From contig OV121086.1 of assembly GCA_921293015.1 (NCBI GenBank), positions 49,086,600 to 49,150,599 on the forward strand: DNA of 64,000 nucleotides, given 5' to 3'. The position numbers and the translations under genes are program-made. The notes beneath the pieces are model-generated. The model was not told the origin of the DNA and ran no database searches. It was given only the letters and a program-made list of their open reading frames with translations. The DNA comes from Phorcus lineatus. Taxonomy: Eukaryota > Mollusca > Gastropoda > Trochida > Trochidae. This document shows positions 62,901 through 64,000 of this stretch, piece by piece (within the stretch, counting starts at the first letter, position 1; the number at the start of each line of letters is the position of its first letter).

Positions 62901-64000
62901 CAAAGAGAATTTTGAATTAACGATAATAGTTTTGCAGCGACATTGAACCAGCATCGTATTACGTTCCAAATAACAATTTGGGAAGAGTTGAGTTGTACTA
63001 AGAAACACATTTAATGATTAGAATTAAATTAGTGGGAGAAAGTATCAAAAGGAACGTCCACACAAAAAAACCTCAACAATTTGACCCCTGCCTACTTTAG
63101 ATTTCTATTGTGCAAAAATGGTTATTCCACCTTTAGAACATCACGTCTTTCGAATATTCATTTACTAACCTTTAATATCAGTTTCTCAAAAAATTATTTT
63201 TTTCAGAGGGAAACACATTTCATTACTCAAACTTATCATCCATTATCGGCGTAAAAGTTGCCGCGTATCAAGCGAAAATTGCATGCTGCCATTTTAGTGT
63301 GAACACCTTTTAATCTTACGAGGAAGTGAAATGGATTCGCATAACTTAACTGAACATGGTACGTTTATTAAAGAAACCAAAGTATTGATAAAAAGGAATA
63401 TGATTGCCCTGCAAAAGGGAAAGTTTGTTTTCTTTTTCATGAGACCAACTTTATTTATTTAAACACAGTACCTAAATTTCAATTTAATGGTGGATTTATA
63501 ACAGGTACATTCATCTCAAACTTTAATCTTTGCTCCTTGTTTTATTAAATTGATTATAATTTGCTGTAAAGTTTCATCGGACCACAGCTTATTTTGTGAA
63601 ATTGTGTGTCTTTCTCTGTGTAAAATGTAGATGATATGTTGTTAGAGAAAGTAAGGTTTCAGTTAAGTATGCAAAGGGAATGTGTTAACACGGTTTTTAA
63701 AGGCATTACGTGGGCGGGCATATTCATACCATACGCACGTGCTAATCCATAATCCTGTGAATGAATCATAGCAACACGCCTTTTCACACAGTATCTTCTT
63801 TGTCACGTAATCTACTCACCAAGATGTTACGCGTCCTAATTGTCGAATACAATGTTAAGGAAAGTCCATTTCATCTGTTTGTTCAACTTAAGATTCATAA
63901 TGGTAGTTAACCATATCATTAAACGAAACTTTTTCTGTAGAGCTTCATGCAAAACAGAATAATGGGTATCAAACACAAGTCCGTCAATGAAAAGTGTTCT
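59936..64000. other. No gene recognised
   Basis: AT-rich, with only short frames. Holds the hairpin at 61481-61570 and a segment near 61822-61860 shared with 51337. No further USP exon was found up to the window end. Confidence 0.5.
61481..61570. repeat. 30-bp inverted repeat with 30-bp loop
   Basis: GATATGGTCCGAAAAAGTCT plus CCATTTGTTT pairs with CAAACTAATGGAGACTTTGA plus GGACCATATC with one gap and few mismatches. The loop is GC-rich (GGCCGTTAGGCCG...). It would form a stable hairpin in RNA or single-stranded DNA. Confidence 0.85.

Overview
The window looks like nuclear DNA of an animal, most likely a mollusc. It is AT-rich, has small exons separated by long introns with GT/AG borders, and carries abundant minisatellites, microsatellites and short transposon relics. 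No prokaryotic gene organisation is visible. One interspersed repeat (9.17, 23.98 and 59.80 kb; core 'CGCCGCTTTCAAGAATATTT') resembles, from memory, a repeat common in gastropod genomes. A limpet, abalone or top-shell relative is therefore a reasonable but unproven guess.

The only convincing protein-coding genes are three tandem universal stress protein (UspA-fold) genes, all on the + strand. USP-A (24660-28932) shows exons 2-4; I found no exon 1 upstream in the window. USP-B (36079-49202) is complete, with 4 exons and 174 aa. USP-C (53492-57771) is complete, with 4 exons and 169 aa. All share intron phases 1, 1, 0. Exon 3 is 107 nt in every gene. Exon 2 is 87 nt in B and C and 81 nt in A. 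The last exon holds the nucleotide-binding signature G-x2-G-x9-G-S and a charged or His-rich tail. They are plainly paralogues made by tandem duplication after the intron layout was fixed. A possible relic of a further last exon lies between B and C at 52402-52464.

Region by region: 1-24.6 kb has no recognisable gene. It contains an old, collinear tandem duplication of about 9.1 kb (about 3.8-10.6 kb against 12.9-19.9 kb, with partial further copies), a 38-copy 33-bp minisatellite (5.03-6.31 kb), a 37-bp minisatellite (11.3 kb) and a TTAA-flanked MITE (20.9 kb). USP-A intron 3 contains a foldback repeat and a complete hAT-type MITE with an 8-bp target duplication. 28.9-36.1 kb is intergenic. 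USP-B intron 1 (10.6 kb) holds a poly-G inverted-repeat element, a 0.45-kb foldback element, a 50-bp minisatellite, a CA/TA microsatellite and a degenerate 65-bp array. 49.2-53.5 kb is intergenic, with a 76-bp minisatellite and the probable CpG-rich promoter of USP-C. USP-C introns carry a GTA-type triplet array and a 65-bp minisatellite that has multiplied the exon 3 splice donor. 57.8-64 kb is intergenic.

In function, the three proteins are probably cytosolic nucleotide-binding USP-domain proteins of about 170 aa, the family reported to be expanded in molluscs and other aquatic invertebrates. Differences between paralogues concentrate in the N-terminus and the C-terminal tail. All coordinates were read by eye without alignment software.
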